Origin: Bacteroidetes bacterium QS_3_64_15
GTDB taxonomy: Bacteria; Bacteroidota; Rhodothermia; Rhodothermales; Salinibacteraceae
Direction of reading: 5' to 3'
Length of the DNA: 49,641 bases
Assembly: GCA_003022565.1 (NCBI GenBank)
Contig: PXTN01000074.1
Coordinates: 1-49,641, forward strand
The position numbers were made by a program, and so were the translations under genes. Below, in pieces: positions 8,806 through 18,088 of the stretch (within the stretch, counting starts at the first letter, position 1; every line of letters starts with the position of its first letter). Under the pieces are notes generated by a model. It had not been told where the DNA came from, searched no databases, and worked only from the letters and a program-made list of their open reading frames with translations.

Positions 8806-11175
8806 TCAGTCGGTCTCCGTCTCCGCGGCGTCAGACCGAGAGGCCGCCACTGAGGTCCCGGCCGCCAGCGACGGCTTCTTCTGGCGTGGCATCCGCATGA
8901 GCACGTACACCCCGATCGCCGCAATCGCCAGGACGGTGATCTCTCCCATCGTGTCGAGGCCTCGGAAATCGACCAGGATCACGTTGACAATATTGTGGCC
9001 CTCGGCTTCGGTGTAGCTCTTCTGTGCGAGGTAGTCACTGACACGCAGGTCCAGCGATGTCTGAATGACCACGCTCATGATCGTAGTGAGAAGCGCCCCG
9101 CACCCTGCTGCGACGAGTCCGTCCCGCAGCCGCACCCCAATCGATTCGTCTCCCTGGATGCCCGGCAGATGAACGATCACGATCACCAGCAGGATGAGGG
9201 TCAGTGTTTCCACCGCAAACTGCGTCATCGCCAGATCGGGCGCTCCGAACAGGAGGTACACCAGCGCCACCCCGTACCCCCCCACACTCAGCGCCAGGAT
9301 GGCGACAAAACGGTCGTGAGTTCGCACGGCCGCCGCAATCGACAACAGGATGAGCGTGGCCAGGGCTACCTCGTAATAGCGGATTTCTCCGGAGAAGGAG
9401 AATTCTGCCCCACCTCCCCCAGCCAGCATTCCTCCGCCTACAAGCACGAGCAACGACAAGAAGGTCGCACACAGGTACCACCGAAACTGCCCATTTTGAA
9501 CCCGGCGCGTAATTGCGCCACTGAGGTGAACCCCGCCGTAGAGCCCCCGCTCAAAGACCTCGCCCGGCCCCCACCCGAAAACTGCTCCCACCCCCTCCAT
9601 GAATGCGCTCACGCGCAGCCCTTGCCAGAAGGCATACACCACCCCTCCAAGTGCGAAGGTCACCAGACTAGCAATGAAGGCGGGAGTGATTCCGTGCCAC
9701 AGCGCGAGGTGCACCTCGTGGGACTCCTGCAGGATGCCTGCTTGGGCCGCCTGCAGGAGCGTATGATCGATAGAGCTCGGATAGAGCCCGAATGCCAGAC
9801 CGCCAATGCCCAAAATGAGAGGGCCGACCCACATGCTGGGCGTCGCCTCATGGGGATCCCGGGTGAACGCGCCCTTCACCTCCCCGATGAACGGCGTCAG
9901 CCCCACGAGCAGTCCCGCCCCCACAAGGGCGACATTGGCCAGCACGCTCGCGACCAGGACGAGCAGCCCCCAGGTGTGCATGTGCAGCGCCGCCTCATAT
10001 GTTACTTCCTTCCCAATAAAACCAAATAATGGCGGGATTCCCGCCATCGAGAGTCCGGTGGCCACGCCCCCTGCCATCGTCCACGGCATCGCGGCCCATA
10101 GCCCCCCCAGCTCCAGCAGATCACGGGTGCCGGTCCCGTGGTCGATGTTCCCGGCCATCATAAACAGGCCCCCCTTGTACAGCGCGTGCACCACGGTGAA
10201 GGTCACCATTGCCGTGATGGCCGCCTCCGTCCCGATCCCGAGCAGCATGGTGAGGAGGCCCAGCACCATGACCGTCGTGTAGGCGAGAATCTGCTTTAGA
10301 TCGGTGTACCGGAGGGCCAGCCAGGCGCTCATCAGCATCGTGAAGCCGCCGAAGAGCCCGAGGGTCCCGGTCCAGAGGGCCGTCCCTCCCAGAACCGGAT
10401 GGAGCCGCGCCAGCAGGAAGACGCCAGCCTTCACCATTGTGGCGGAGTGGAGGTACGCACTTACCGGGGTTGGGCCCGCCATGGCCGCCGGCAGCCAGAA
10501 GTGAAACGGGAACTGTGCGGACTTGGTGAAGGCTCCTGCACAAACGAGGATAAAAATGGCAAGATAGTAGGGGTGACCCTGCACCGAGGCCCCCAAGTCC
10601 AGCATCCGGCTAAATTCCCACGTCCCCGCCACGCCGCCTAGGAGGACGAGCCCGCCCAACAGCGCAAGGCCGCCGCCTCCCGTAACAATGAGGGCCTTCC
10701 GGGCTGCCCTTCGCGACCCTTCTTCGGTATGGTAGAAACCGATAAGGAGGTACGACGTTAGGCTCGTCAGTTCAAAGAAGATGAAGAAAACGAACACGTT
10801 GTCGGCTACCACGAGGCCGAGCATAGCCCCCATAAACGAGAGCAACTGCACGTAGAAGCGCCCGAGCTGATGGTGGTGCGCGAGATATCCCCCCGCGTAC
10901 ACAACGATGAGCGCACCGATGCCCGTCACGAGCAGCGCGAACAGGAGGCTCAGCCCGTCCAGGTAAAATGAGAGCGGGGTTTCCAGCAACGGAAGCCATT
11001 CGTAGGTCTGCCGGAGGGACTCCCCGTGGGCAATCTGCGGCAGGGTTTGAGCGAAGTAGACAAAGACCCCGAGCGGCAACAGGCCCAGCACCCAGCCGGC
11101 GGCCCGCCCGAGCAGGCGCACCAGCAGTGGGGCAAGTGCGGCCCCAACGAAAATACTAAGAACGGCGACGAGCAT
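8806..11175 (-). CDS. mrpA: Mrp/Mnh Na+/H+ antiporter subunit A
   Basis: 789 aa NuoL-like multi-TM protein with MrpA-type C-terminal extension (PDLAMTQFAVETLTLILLVIVI). Confidence 0.95.
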   Translation of the reverse strand: MLVAVLSIFVGAALAPLLVRLLGRAAGWVLGLLPLGVFVYFAQTLPQIAHGESLRQTYEWLPLLETPLSFYLDGLSLLFALLVTGIGALIVVYAGGYLAHHHQLGRFYVQLLSFMGAMLGLVVADNVFVFFIFFELTSLTSYLLIGFYHTEEGSRRAARKALIVTGGGGLALLGGLVLLGGVAGTWEFSRMLDLGASVQGHPYYLAIFILVCAGAFTKSAQFPFHFWLPAAMAGPTPVSAYLHSATMVKAGVFLLARLHPVLGGTALWTGTLGLFGGFTMLMSAWLALRYTDLKQILAYTTVMVLGLLTMLLGIGTEAAITAMVTFTVVHALYKGGLFMMAGNIDHGTGTRDLLELGGLWAAMPWTMAGGVATGLSMAGIPPLFGFIGKEVTYEAALHMHTWGLLVLVASVLANVALVGAGLLVGLTPFIGEVKGAFTRDPHEATPSMWVGPLILGIGGLAFGLYPSSIDHTLLQAAQAGILQESHEVHLALWHGITPAFIASLVTFALGGVVYAFWQGLRVSAFMEGVGAVFGWGPGEVFERGLYGGVHLSGAITRRVQNGQFRWYLCATFLSLLVLVGGGMLAGGGGAEFSFSGEIRYYEVALATLILLSIAAAVRTHDRFVAILALSVGGYGVALVYLLFGAPDLAMTQFAVETLTLILLVIVIVHLPGIQGDESIGVRLRDGLVAAGCGALLTTIMSVVIQTSLDLRVSDYLAQKSYTEAEGHNIVNVILVDFRGLDTMGEITVLAIAAIGVYVLMRMPRQKKPSLAAGTSVAASRSDAAETETD

Positions 11176-11232
11176 GAGCGAAGCAGCGTGAGGGCAAGAT
11201 TCGACGTGGCACCAACCTGATGTCCCAGCACA

Positions 11233-11643
11233 CTAAGTAGCAGAGGCGGGGGGGTCGTTGGCATTCGAGGCTTGCACATCGGCCTGATTGGGCACTTCTT
11301 CACCCTCCCGCCGAAGCGTCTCGTGTTCGCCTTCCCAATGGTCGAATACCGTATGTTCCCACAACGCCGCATCCCCGAGGTATCCTGCACGCCCAATCAT
11401 GTGGGCAGACACGGGGGCCGTGAGGAGGACGAAGAGTAGGGCCGTGAGGGCCTGGGCCGTTACACTGACGCTCCCGAAGGCCACGGCCGCAGATAGGAGC
11501 AGGAGTCCGACGCCGAGGGTGCCCGCCTTCGTGACGGCATGCATGCGGGTATACAAATCGGGAAGACGAAGCAGCCCAACCGCGGCCACGAACATGAAGA
11601 CCGTACCCCCAACCATCAAAACGGCAGCGATGAGCTCGCTCAT
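11233..11643 (-). CDS. mrpG: Mrp/Mnh Na+/H+ antiporter subunit G
   Basis: GLLRLPDLYTRMHAVTKAGTLGVGLLLL. Confidence 0.94.
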   Translation of the reverse strand: MSELIAAVLMVGGTVFMFVAAVGLLRLPDLYTRMHAVTKAGTLGVGLLLLSAAVAFGSVSVTAQALTALLFVLLTAPVSAHMIGRAGYLGDAALWEHTVFDHWEGEHETLRREGEEVPNQADVQASNANDPPASAT

Positions 11644-11942
11644 GGGTCCACGAGGGCTTCTCCGGAACGAACGCGCTCAATGTATCGAGCCAGGGCCACT
11701 GTGCCGAGGAACGCTAGTAACCCGAGCACCAGAGCAACGTCCACGTAGGTATCCTCCTCCGCTACGACTGCGTAGGTCGAAAGGAATCCCACCGCCAAGT
11801 AGGCCACTAGATCAAGAGCGACGACGCGGTCCGACAAAGCCGGTCCCCGGAACACTCGAGCGAGGGCTCCCACGATAGAGAGGCCGAGCACCGCCAGCGT
11901 CAAGTAGCTGGCCCAGAGCAGCGGTCCGTTAGCAACCTCCAT
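11640..11942 (-). CDS. mrpF: Mrp/Mnh Na+/H+ antiporter subunit F
   Basis: ARVFRGPALSDRVVALDLVAYLAVG; 4-bp ATGA overlap with mrpG. Confidence 0.92.
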   Translation of the reverse strand: MEVANGPLLWASYLTLAVLGLSIVGALARVFRGPALSDRVVALDLVAYLAVGFLSTYAVVAEEDTYVDVALVLGLLAFLGTVALARYIERVRSGEALVDP

Positions 11943-12261
11943 CGACCTGCAGTTTTGGACAACAGAAGGGCATTTTTGCCTCGGCATACAAGCATCGCAC
12001 GGCAATTATGGTAAACAGGGGAAAAGAGAGAGTCCAGCGGGCCACGGCAATCGATCGTGAAGACGTAGTATCTCCCGGGACGAGACCGGGGCCCCATCGG
12101 TTGGCTGTCGTCAGTAGGGATCGAATCCCATGCCCCTGCGCGTCGGGGCTGGATGGCTCCCGAATTTTCATCGTTGAGGGACGAACTGATGACATCGGAG
12201 TCGTGTACAGGTACTGAACATTTCACCCGCAACACTCCCCAACCCGCTTTCTACTTCACCG

Positions 12262-12549
12262 ATGTCTGACGATACCCTCTTTGAGTTCGAGCAAGACATG
12301 TCCCGTGCGGATGTCGCCACGTACCTGCGTACGGTGGCGGACAACCTGGACGATGACGGCCAGCTCGATTTCTCGGCCGCCGATCAGTCCTCGACGATTG
12401 AGGTCCCGGAGCACGTCGAGTTTGAGATCGAGCTGGAGCGCGAATCGAATGAGCGGGGATCCTCTGAGGTCAGCCTAGAGCTGGAGGTCGAATGGTACGA
12501 AACCCGAGAAGGCAGCATCGCGGGCCCCGGATCCCTCGAAATTGGGTAG
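12262..12549 (+). CDS. amphi-Trp domain-containing protein
   Basis: MSRADVATYLRTVADNLDDDGQLDF...VEFEIELERE...VSLELEVEWYE matches the amphi-Trp pattern known from haloarchaea. Confidence 0.75.
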   Translation: MSDDTLFEFEQDMSRADVATYLRTVADNLDDDGQLDFSAADQSSTIEVPEHVEFEIELERESNERGSSEVSLELEVEWYETREGSIAGPGSLEIG

Positions 12550-12628
12550 TGATTCCCTACTCCCCTGCCCACTGGCCCCTTTCCGTTGGGCTTTTCCCTG
12601 CCTTTCCTCCAAACCCCCCACGCCCACT

Positions 12629-13180
12629 ATGATTCGACGCTTTCTTCCAATTGGTCTCTCTTTTCTTCTCTTCGCCCTCGTGGCTACTGCCCCAGCCGCA
12701 GCCCAGGAACGCGGGAACGATGAGCCCCGCGTAAGCCCCAACGCGGCCGTCTCTCAAACCATCGGCACCACGGAGGTCCGCATTACCTACGGTCGACCGC
12801 AGGTAAAAGGCCGCGAGATCTTCGGCGGCCTCGTGTCCTACGATGAGGTATGGCGCACCGGCGCCAACGAAGCCACGACCTTTTCCGTCTCTTCGGACGT
12901 GACGATCGAAGGTGAGCCCCTCTCTGCCGGGACGTATTCGCTCTACACCATTCCGGGGGCGGACACCTGGACGATCATCTTCAACGACATCGCGGACCAG
13001 TGGGGCACCAATTACGACGCCAGCGAAGATGCCCTCCGCGTCGAGGTGAGCCCTGAATCGGCCCCGCAGCGCGAGATGATGACGTTCCTCTTTGAGGAGG
13101 TCGACGACGAGAGCGGAACTTGTATCCTCCACTGGAACGACGTACGAGTGCCCTTCGAAATTCGCGTCGCGGACAACTGA
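12629..13180 (+). CDS. secreted DUF2911 family protein
   Basis: Signal peptide; VSQTIGTTEVRITYGRPQVKGREIFGGLVSYDEVWRTGANEATTF. Confidence 0.85.
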   Translation: MIRRFLPIGLSFLLFALVATAPAAAQERGNDEPRVSPNAAVSQTIGTTEVRITYGRPQVKGREIFGGLVSYDEVWRTGANEATTFSVSSDVTIEGEPLSAGTYSLYTIPGADTWTIIFNDIADQWGTNYDASEDALRVEVSPESAPQREMMTFLFEEVDDESGTCILHWNDVRVPFEIRVADN

Positions 13181-13275
13181 TTCTCGTTCCGACCTGGATC
13201 CCCTCGTACCGACGAGGACCGAAATTTCACGGTCAACAATCGGACCGCCCCCTCCACGACCAGTGCCCTGGCGCC

Positions 13276-13623
13276 ATGCCCAATGACGACCAGAACGAGA
13301 TCACCTTCGTCTACGAGGACGCCGACGAAGTACACACCATTGCCGCGACCGGTGCCCACGGCGGCCCCACGCCGGACGGGGCCTCGGTGGTGGCCAACCT
13401 GTACGTTGAACGCGGGAGCATCCCCCACCATGTGAGCCACCAGATCGACGAGACGGGACAGGTCGACCTCAGTGAGCGCAGCGAACAGGTGACCCGGGGG
13501 GAATTGACCCGCGAGGTGCAGGCGTCTCTCGTGATGACCCCGGAGCACGCACTGCAACTCGCGCAGTGGCTCCAGCAGAACGCCCGGCAGGCCATGAAGC
13601 AACGCGAGGAAACCTTCGGATAG
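13276..13623 (+). CDS. DUF3467-like protein
   Basis: C-terminus ASLVMTPEHALQLAQWLQQNARQAMKQREETFG resembles DUF3467. Confidence 0.6.
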   Translation: MPNDDQNEITFVYEDADEVHTIAATGAHGGPTPDGASVVANLYVERGSIPHHVSHQIDETGQVDLSERSEQVTRGELTREVQASLVMTPEHALQLAQWLQQNARQAMKQREETFG

Positions 13624-13995
13624 CGTCGTCGCCGGGCAGGATTTGCGGCGTCGGTCGACCCGCAGCCCCATCTACCGCAGCTCCATCTCTGGGAAGCGTG
13701 CGGGAGCGGATGGCGGTCCCATTCGCACTCCAATGGCTTCTGGGGGATTGCATCGTTAACTGGGAGGGCGACCGTACCCCTCCCCACCGTCTGCAAAGCG
13801 TGATGTATGACTTGGGGAGTACCATGCTACACCTTTCCCAGTCACTCTTTTACGCATCACGTCCTCAGGCTCTGAGTTAGGAGGCACGCAAACCGTTTTC
13901 CCGAGACGTACACTTGACAGCGCAGTACCTCCCCACGCCCATCCTTCCACATCTCCTTTCTCCTCTCACCTCTCCCACCAAGTCGTGCGACAGCC

Positions 13996-14265
13996 ATGGA
14001 GCGATGTCCGTCCTGCGGGGCCCATCGCGAGGCCTCGGACGATTACTGTCCGGTGTGTGGCGAAACGCTGACGGAGGTTCAGCTCTCGGAGGCGACCGGG
14101 GAGCCGTGGTACGACCGGCAGGGGACGCTTCTGGTCCTCATGCTTCTCTTCTGGCCCGCCGCCCTCTACGGGCTGTACCATCGGGGCGACTGGAACGGAC
14201 AGTTAGACTGGGTTATTCTCGCCGGAAGCCTAGCGATGGCCCTTGTGTGGCTGTCCCTCGTGTAA
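13996..14265 (+). CDS. small zinc-ribbon membrane protein
   Basis: CPSCGAHREASDDYCPVCGE followed by two hydrophobic segments. Confidence 0.65.
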   Translation: MERCPSCGAHREASDDYCPVCGETLTEVQLSEATGEPWYDRQGTLLVLMLLFWPAALYGLYHRGDWNGQLDWVILAGSLAMALVWLSLV

Positions 14266-14293
14266 CCTTTTCCACCAGTAGATTTTCGCTTCC

Positions 14294-15340
14294 ATGACGA
14301 CAAATCCACTCGGCCGGAGCGGCCTCATCGTGTCGGACCTACGTCTGGGAACCATGATCTTCGGCGAGGAGTCGGGGCGAAGCACACCGCCGAAGGAGGC
14401 AAGGAAGATCGTTCACCGCTGCCTCGACGCGGCGGCAACCACATCGACACCGCCAACGTCTACGCGGACGGCCGATCGGAAGAGATCGTGGGGGCGGCCA
14501 TAGAGGACCGACGCACGGACATTGTGCTGGCCACGAAGGTCCGGTTTCCGCGAGGGGCAGGGGCCAACGATGAGGGCCTCTCCCGCCAGCACATCATGCA
14601 GGCGGTGCACGAGAGCCTCCGGCGGCTCAACACGGATTGGATCGATCTGGATCGATCTCCTCTACATGCACTGCTGGGACCCGGTGACACCGCTCGGCGA
14701 GTCGCTGCCCGCTTTCGACAACCTCGTTCGGCAAGGCAAGGTCCGCTACATCGGCGTCTCGAATTTTAAGGCGTGGCAGGTCATGAAGGCGCTCGGCCTC
14801 AGCGACTCAAGCGGCTGGGCCCGCTTCGTCGCCGGGCAGTATCAGTACAGCCTCGTCAACCGCGACATCGAGTACGAATTCTCGGATCTCTGCGCGACTG
14901 AAGGCATCGGACTAATGCCCTGGGGGCCCCTTGGGGGCGGATTTCTGACCGGCAAGTACTCGCCGGATGAGCGTCCGACAGATCCGTCGTCAGAGGGCCG
15001 TATTGCCGCGACCGACGCGGTGGGGGAAGAAGCGTGGCATCGACGCAATACGGAGCGCAACTGGCGCATTTTAAACACCGTCGACGCCATTGCTCGGGAG
15101 CGCGGCGCCACCCAGGCGCAGATCGCGCTGGCCTGGCTCCGGGCGCAAGACCTCGTCTCCAGCGTCATTCTCGGCGTGCGCACAATGGAACAGCTCGAGG
15201 AAAACCTGCCGGCCGCCGACATCGATCTGACGGAGTCGGAACTCGACCGCCTCGATGAGGCCAGCGCCCTGCCCGAGCTCTATCCCTACCGCATGATCCG
15301 AGACTACGGGGCCCGCAACGCCGAGTCCTTTGGGGCGTAG
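14294..15340 (+). pseudogene. aldo/keto reductase interrupted by two compensating frameshifts
   Basis: Frame +2 start [27 protein letters not shown]; homology passes to frame +1 ([20 protein letters not shown]...[12 protein letters not shown]) then back to +2 ([37 protein letters not shown]...). Confidence 0.85.
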
Positions 15341-15379
15341 GACGTGCCGGGCCGTGAGGCAGTTCTGCCGAATCTTGAG

Positions 15380-15536
15380 AACCTGTTTGGCGGATGGATA
15401 CGTGGCCGAGACACAGTGGGCGAAGTGCAGAACGGTGCCCAAGCGACCCCTGTAGTGGAACTACCGGGGGAGTGAAGAAGCCGTTCTGCACGAGATCCAC
15501 GAAGTCACAGGCCGTAGACAGTCCGCCAAACAGGTT
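15380..15536. repeat. structured inverted-repeat element E1
   Basis: AACCTGTTTGGCGGA (15380-15394) / TCCGCCAAACAGGTT (15522-15536); GTGCAGAACGG / CCGTTCTGCAC inner stem; core CCTGTAGTGGAACTACCGGGGGAGTGAAG (15449-15477). Confidence 0.85.
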
Positions 15537-15569
15537 CCGATGCCTTCTCCTACAGACCGTTCCGAATCG

Positions 15570-17882
15570 TTAGCCACGTTCGTTTCCTTCGCGCTCCCGC
15601 GTCCCAATTGGGGCCGCCAGCAGCGCGTCCGGGATGGCGAACGCGTTGACGAGCGCCTCCGCCTGTGGCCGCACCCCGTCGCAAAGATCGTTGACGGTGC
15701 CCCGGATCGCCTTTGCCTTGGGCGGGGTCACGTAACTGGCTTCCAGGAACCAGTCCAGACCCGCCTCGATGCGCGAGAGCGCAAAGAGCTGGCGAAGCGT
15801 AGCCAGCGCCTCACGGAGCGGCGGGTCGTCCACCGTTTCGATCGCGTCGGCAAACCGGTCCAGAATGACCCGTTCGGCCTCCGCGTGGGCGAGTTGCACG
15901 AGGTGGTCCTGCACGTCCACGAACGCGTCGAACGGGTCCATGCCGCCGTCAACGCGGCGCTCTAGGCGCTGACCCACGTTTTGGAGCATGTGCTCGGCCC
16001 GGTACTCGAACGCGCTCCGCTGGAAGTCGAGCCCCCGCAGGTGCTCGGGGTCCGTATTGCGGGTGACCACGGGATTCAGCTCCGTCACCCGGGTCGCCAT
16101 CTCGTCGGCCACGAAGCGCGCCATGCCCAGCAGGTTCATGTCCCGGAACTCGCGCCGGAAGTCCGACAGCAGGCCCTTGGCCACCTGCAGCATGAGCACG
16201 GTGTTGTCCCCTTCGAAGGTGGTGAAGACATCGGTGTCGGCCTTGAGCCGCCCAATCCGATTGTCCGCCCGGTAGCCCTGCCCCCCACAGGCCTCACGGG
16301 CCTCCTGCAGCGCATCGGTGGTGTGCCAGGTGGCGTACGCCTTGAGCGCATTGGCCTCCGCCTCGATCGCGTCGAGCGACTCGTCGCGCCTTTTCGCCGC
16401 GAAGCGCGCCGTCAGGTCGTCCAGGGCAAAGTGAAGGGCGTAGGTCGTGGCCAGGCGGGGCAGAAGCCGGCGCTTGTGCGTGCGGTAGTCCAGGAGGGGC
16501 ACCTCCGGCTCGTCCTTCGGCCCAAACTGGCGGCGCCGGTTGCCGTAGCGGACGGCGATCGTGAGGCCCGATTTGGCGGCGCTCAGCCCGGCCCGCGCCA
16601 CGCTGATGCGCCCGCCCACCAGCGTGCTCAGCATGGTAAAAAACCGCTTGCCGGGACTCGGGATGGAGCTGTCGTAGGTGCCATCGGGCGCCACCGAGGC
16701 GTAGCGGTCGAGCATGTTCTCGCGCGGAATGCGCACCTGGTCGAACCAGAGACGCCCATTGTCCACACCATTCAGGCCCATCTTTTCGCCGCAATCACCG
16801 ATGCGGACGCGCGGCATGGGTGTGCCGTCTTCGGTGCGGATGGGCACGAGAAAGGCATGGACGCCGTGCTCTTCCCCGTCGGTGTGGAGCTGCGCGAAGA
16901 CGGTCGCCATCTGCCCGTGGGCCGCCGCGTTCCCAATCCACTCCTTCCGCGCCCCATCGTGCGGCGTGTTGATCACGAACTCCTCGGCTGCCGGGTCGTA
17001 GCGGGCCGTCGTCTCCAACTCCCGCACGTTGGAGCCGTGGCCCCATTCCGTCATGGCGAAACAGCCGGGCAGTTCCAGCGAGGCCGCCGGCTCCAGGTAG
17101 GCCTCGTGGTGCTTCTCTGTCCCTAGGCGGTGGATGCTCCCCCCGAATAGTCCAAACTGCACACCGAACTTGATGACTAGGCTGAGGTCGTGGTAGGCGA
17201 GCGTCTCGAACACGGTGATGAACTTCCCCATGTCCCCGTCCCCCCCGTGCTCCTCGGGGTATCCCAGGCCCCCGAGGCCCTGCTCGGCCAGCCGTTCACA
17301 CCAGTGCAGCACCTGCTCGCGATAGGCCGGGGTGTCGAGATCGGGCCGGTATGCGAAGACTGGGTCCTGGAGCAGCGTGCGAACGCGCTCGCGGAGGTCA
17401 GCGTGCGTGCCGTCGAGGAGGGCGGTCAGGGCGTCGACCTCGAATGGTGCTTCGACCGCGGGCGGCTCCGGCTCCGGGCGCTCACCGAGCAGGTCGCTGA
17501 GGACCTCCTCCCCATCGATGTTGAGGGCGGCCTCGATGTCCTCCAGGGCGCGCCGGGACGGCTCCGGCAGAGCAGCCCCGTCGCCCCCACCCGCCGCGAT
17601 CGACACCCCGAGCTCGGCGAGCGAGCACCGCGTGGTGACCGACGTTCGGGCCGCTCCCTCTTTCAGGGCGCGTACCCATCGGAAGTACTGCGTGGGCGTC
17701 GGGGGCGACTGCGGATCCAGGTGGCCGCAGATCTCCTCGCGGGTCGAGGCGTCAATCCAGTCCTGTGCCCGAATCTGCCTGCGAATCGTGTCGGCCTCGG
17801 AAGGGACAAGCACCCCGTCCGCCCACGCAACGTAGAGCAACGGAAGGACGGCACGAACGTGCGGGGAGGAGGTGTCGAGCAT
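15570..17882 (-). CDS. acyl-CoA dehydrogenase/oxidase with N-terminal TerB-like helical domain
   Basis: LLYVAWADGVLVPSEADTIRRQI N-terminus; FAMTEWGHGSNVRELETTARYD, EACGGQGYRADNRI, TFEGDNTVLMLQ. Confidence 0.88.
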   Translation of the reverse strand: MLDTSSPHVRAVLPLLYVAWADGVLVPSEADTIRRQIRAQDWIDASTREEICGHLDPQSPPTPTQYFRWVRALKEGAARTSVTTRCSLAELGVSIAAGGGDGAALPEPSRRALEDIEAALNIDGEEVLSDLLGERPEPEPPAVEAPFEVDALTALLDGTHADLRERVRTLLQDPVFAYRPDLDTPAYREQVLHWCERLAEQGLGGLGYPEEHGGDGDMGKFITVFETLAYHDLSLVIKFGVQFGLFGGSIHRLGTEKHHEAYLEPAASLELPGCFAMTEWGHGSNVRELETTARYDPAAEEFVINTPHDGARKEWIGNAAAHGQMATVFAQLHTDGEEHGVHAFLVPIRTEDGTPMPRVRIGDCGEKMGLNGVDNGRLWFDQVRIPRENMLDRYASVAPDGTYDSSIPSPGKRFFTMLSTLVGGRISVARAGLSAAKSGLTIAVRYGNRRRQFGPKDEPEVPLLDYRTHKRRLLPRLATTYALHFALDDLTARFAAKRRDESLDAIEAEANALKAYATWHTTDALQEAREACGGQGYRADNRIGRLKADTDVFTTFEGDNTVLMLQVAKGLLSDFRREFRDMNLLGMARFVADEMATRVTELNPVVTRNTDPEHLRGLDFQRSAFEYRAEHMLQNVGQRLERRVDGGMDPFDAFVDVQDHLVQLAHAEAERVILDRFADAIETVDDPPLREALATLRQLFALSRIEAGLDWFLEASYVTPPKAKAIRGTVNDLCDGVRPQAEALVNAFAIPDALLAAPIGTREREGNERG

Positions 17883-17899
17883 GACGGTTGCGGCATGTA

Positions 17900-17949
17900 G
17901 GCGTGAGTGCGTGTGGGCGTTCGGGCGTGAGAAGGCGTTCCGGTGTTCG
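17900..17949. repeat. octamer iteron tract (GGCGTGAG/TGCGTGTG/GGCGTTCG/GGCGTGAG...)
   Basis: Contiguous 8-bp units by direct reading; in hemE-acyl-CoA dehydrogenase gap. Confidence 0.7.
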
Positions 17950-18088
17950 CAGGAAAGATCCTCCGGAGCCAGCAAGTCGCACCGGTGTGTCCCTGAAAGG
18001 CTTCCGTGACCGAGAGGGTTGTCCCGTTACCGGGAGATGCGGTCGCTCACTTCCCTCCCTCAGGCCCCCCTTCTCCCACGCTCTCCAC

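Noticed and set aside
12105-12150. Possible tRNA T-arm (GGGATCGAATCCC)
   Set aside because: Only a 3-bp stem, no acceptor, D or anticodon arms and no CCA-type end in the expected position.
11943-12261. Possible frameshifted mrpE upstream of mrpF
   Set aside because: Minus-strand translations of the gap show no MrpE-like hydrophobic segments in any frame provided.
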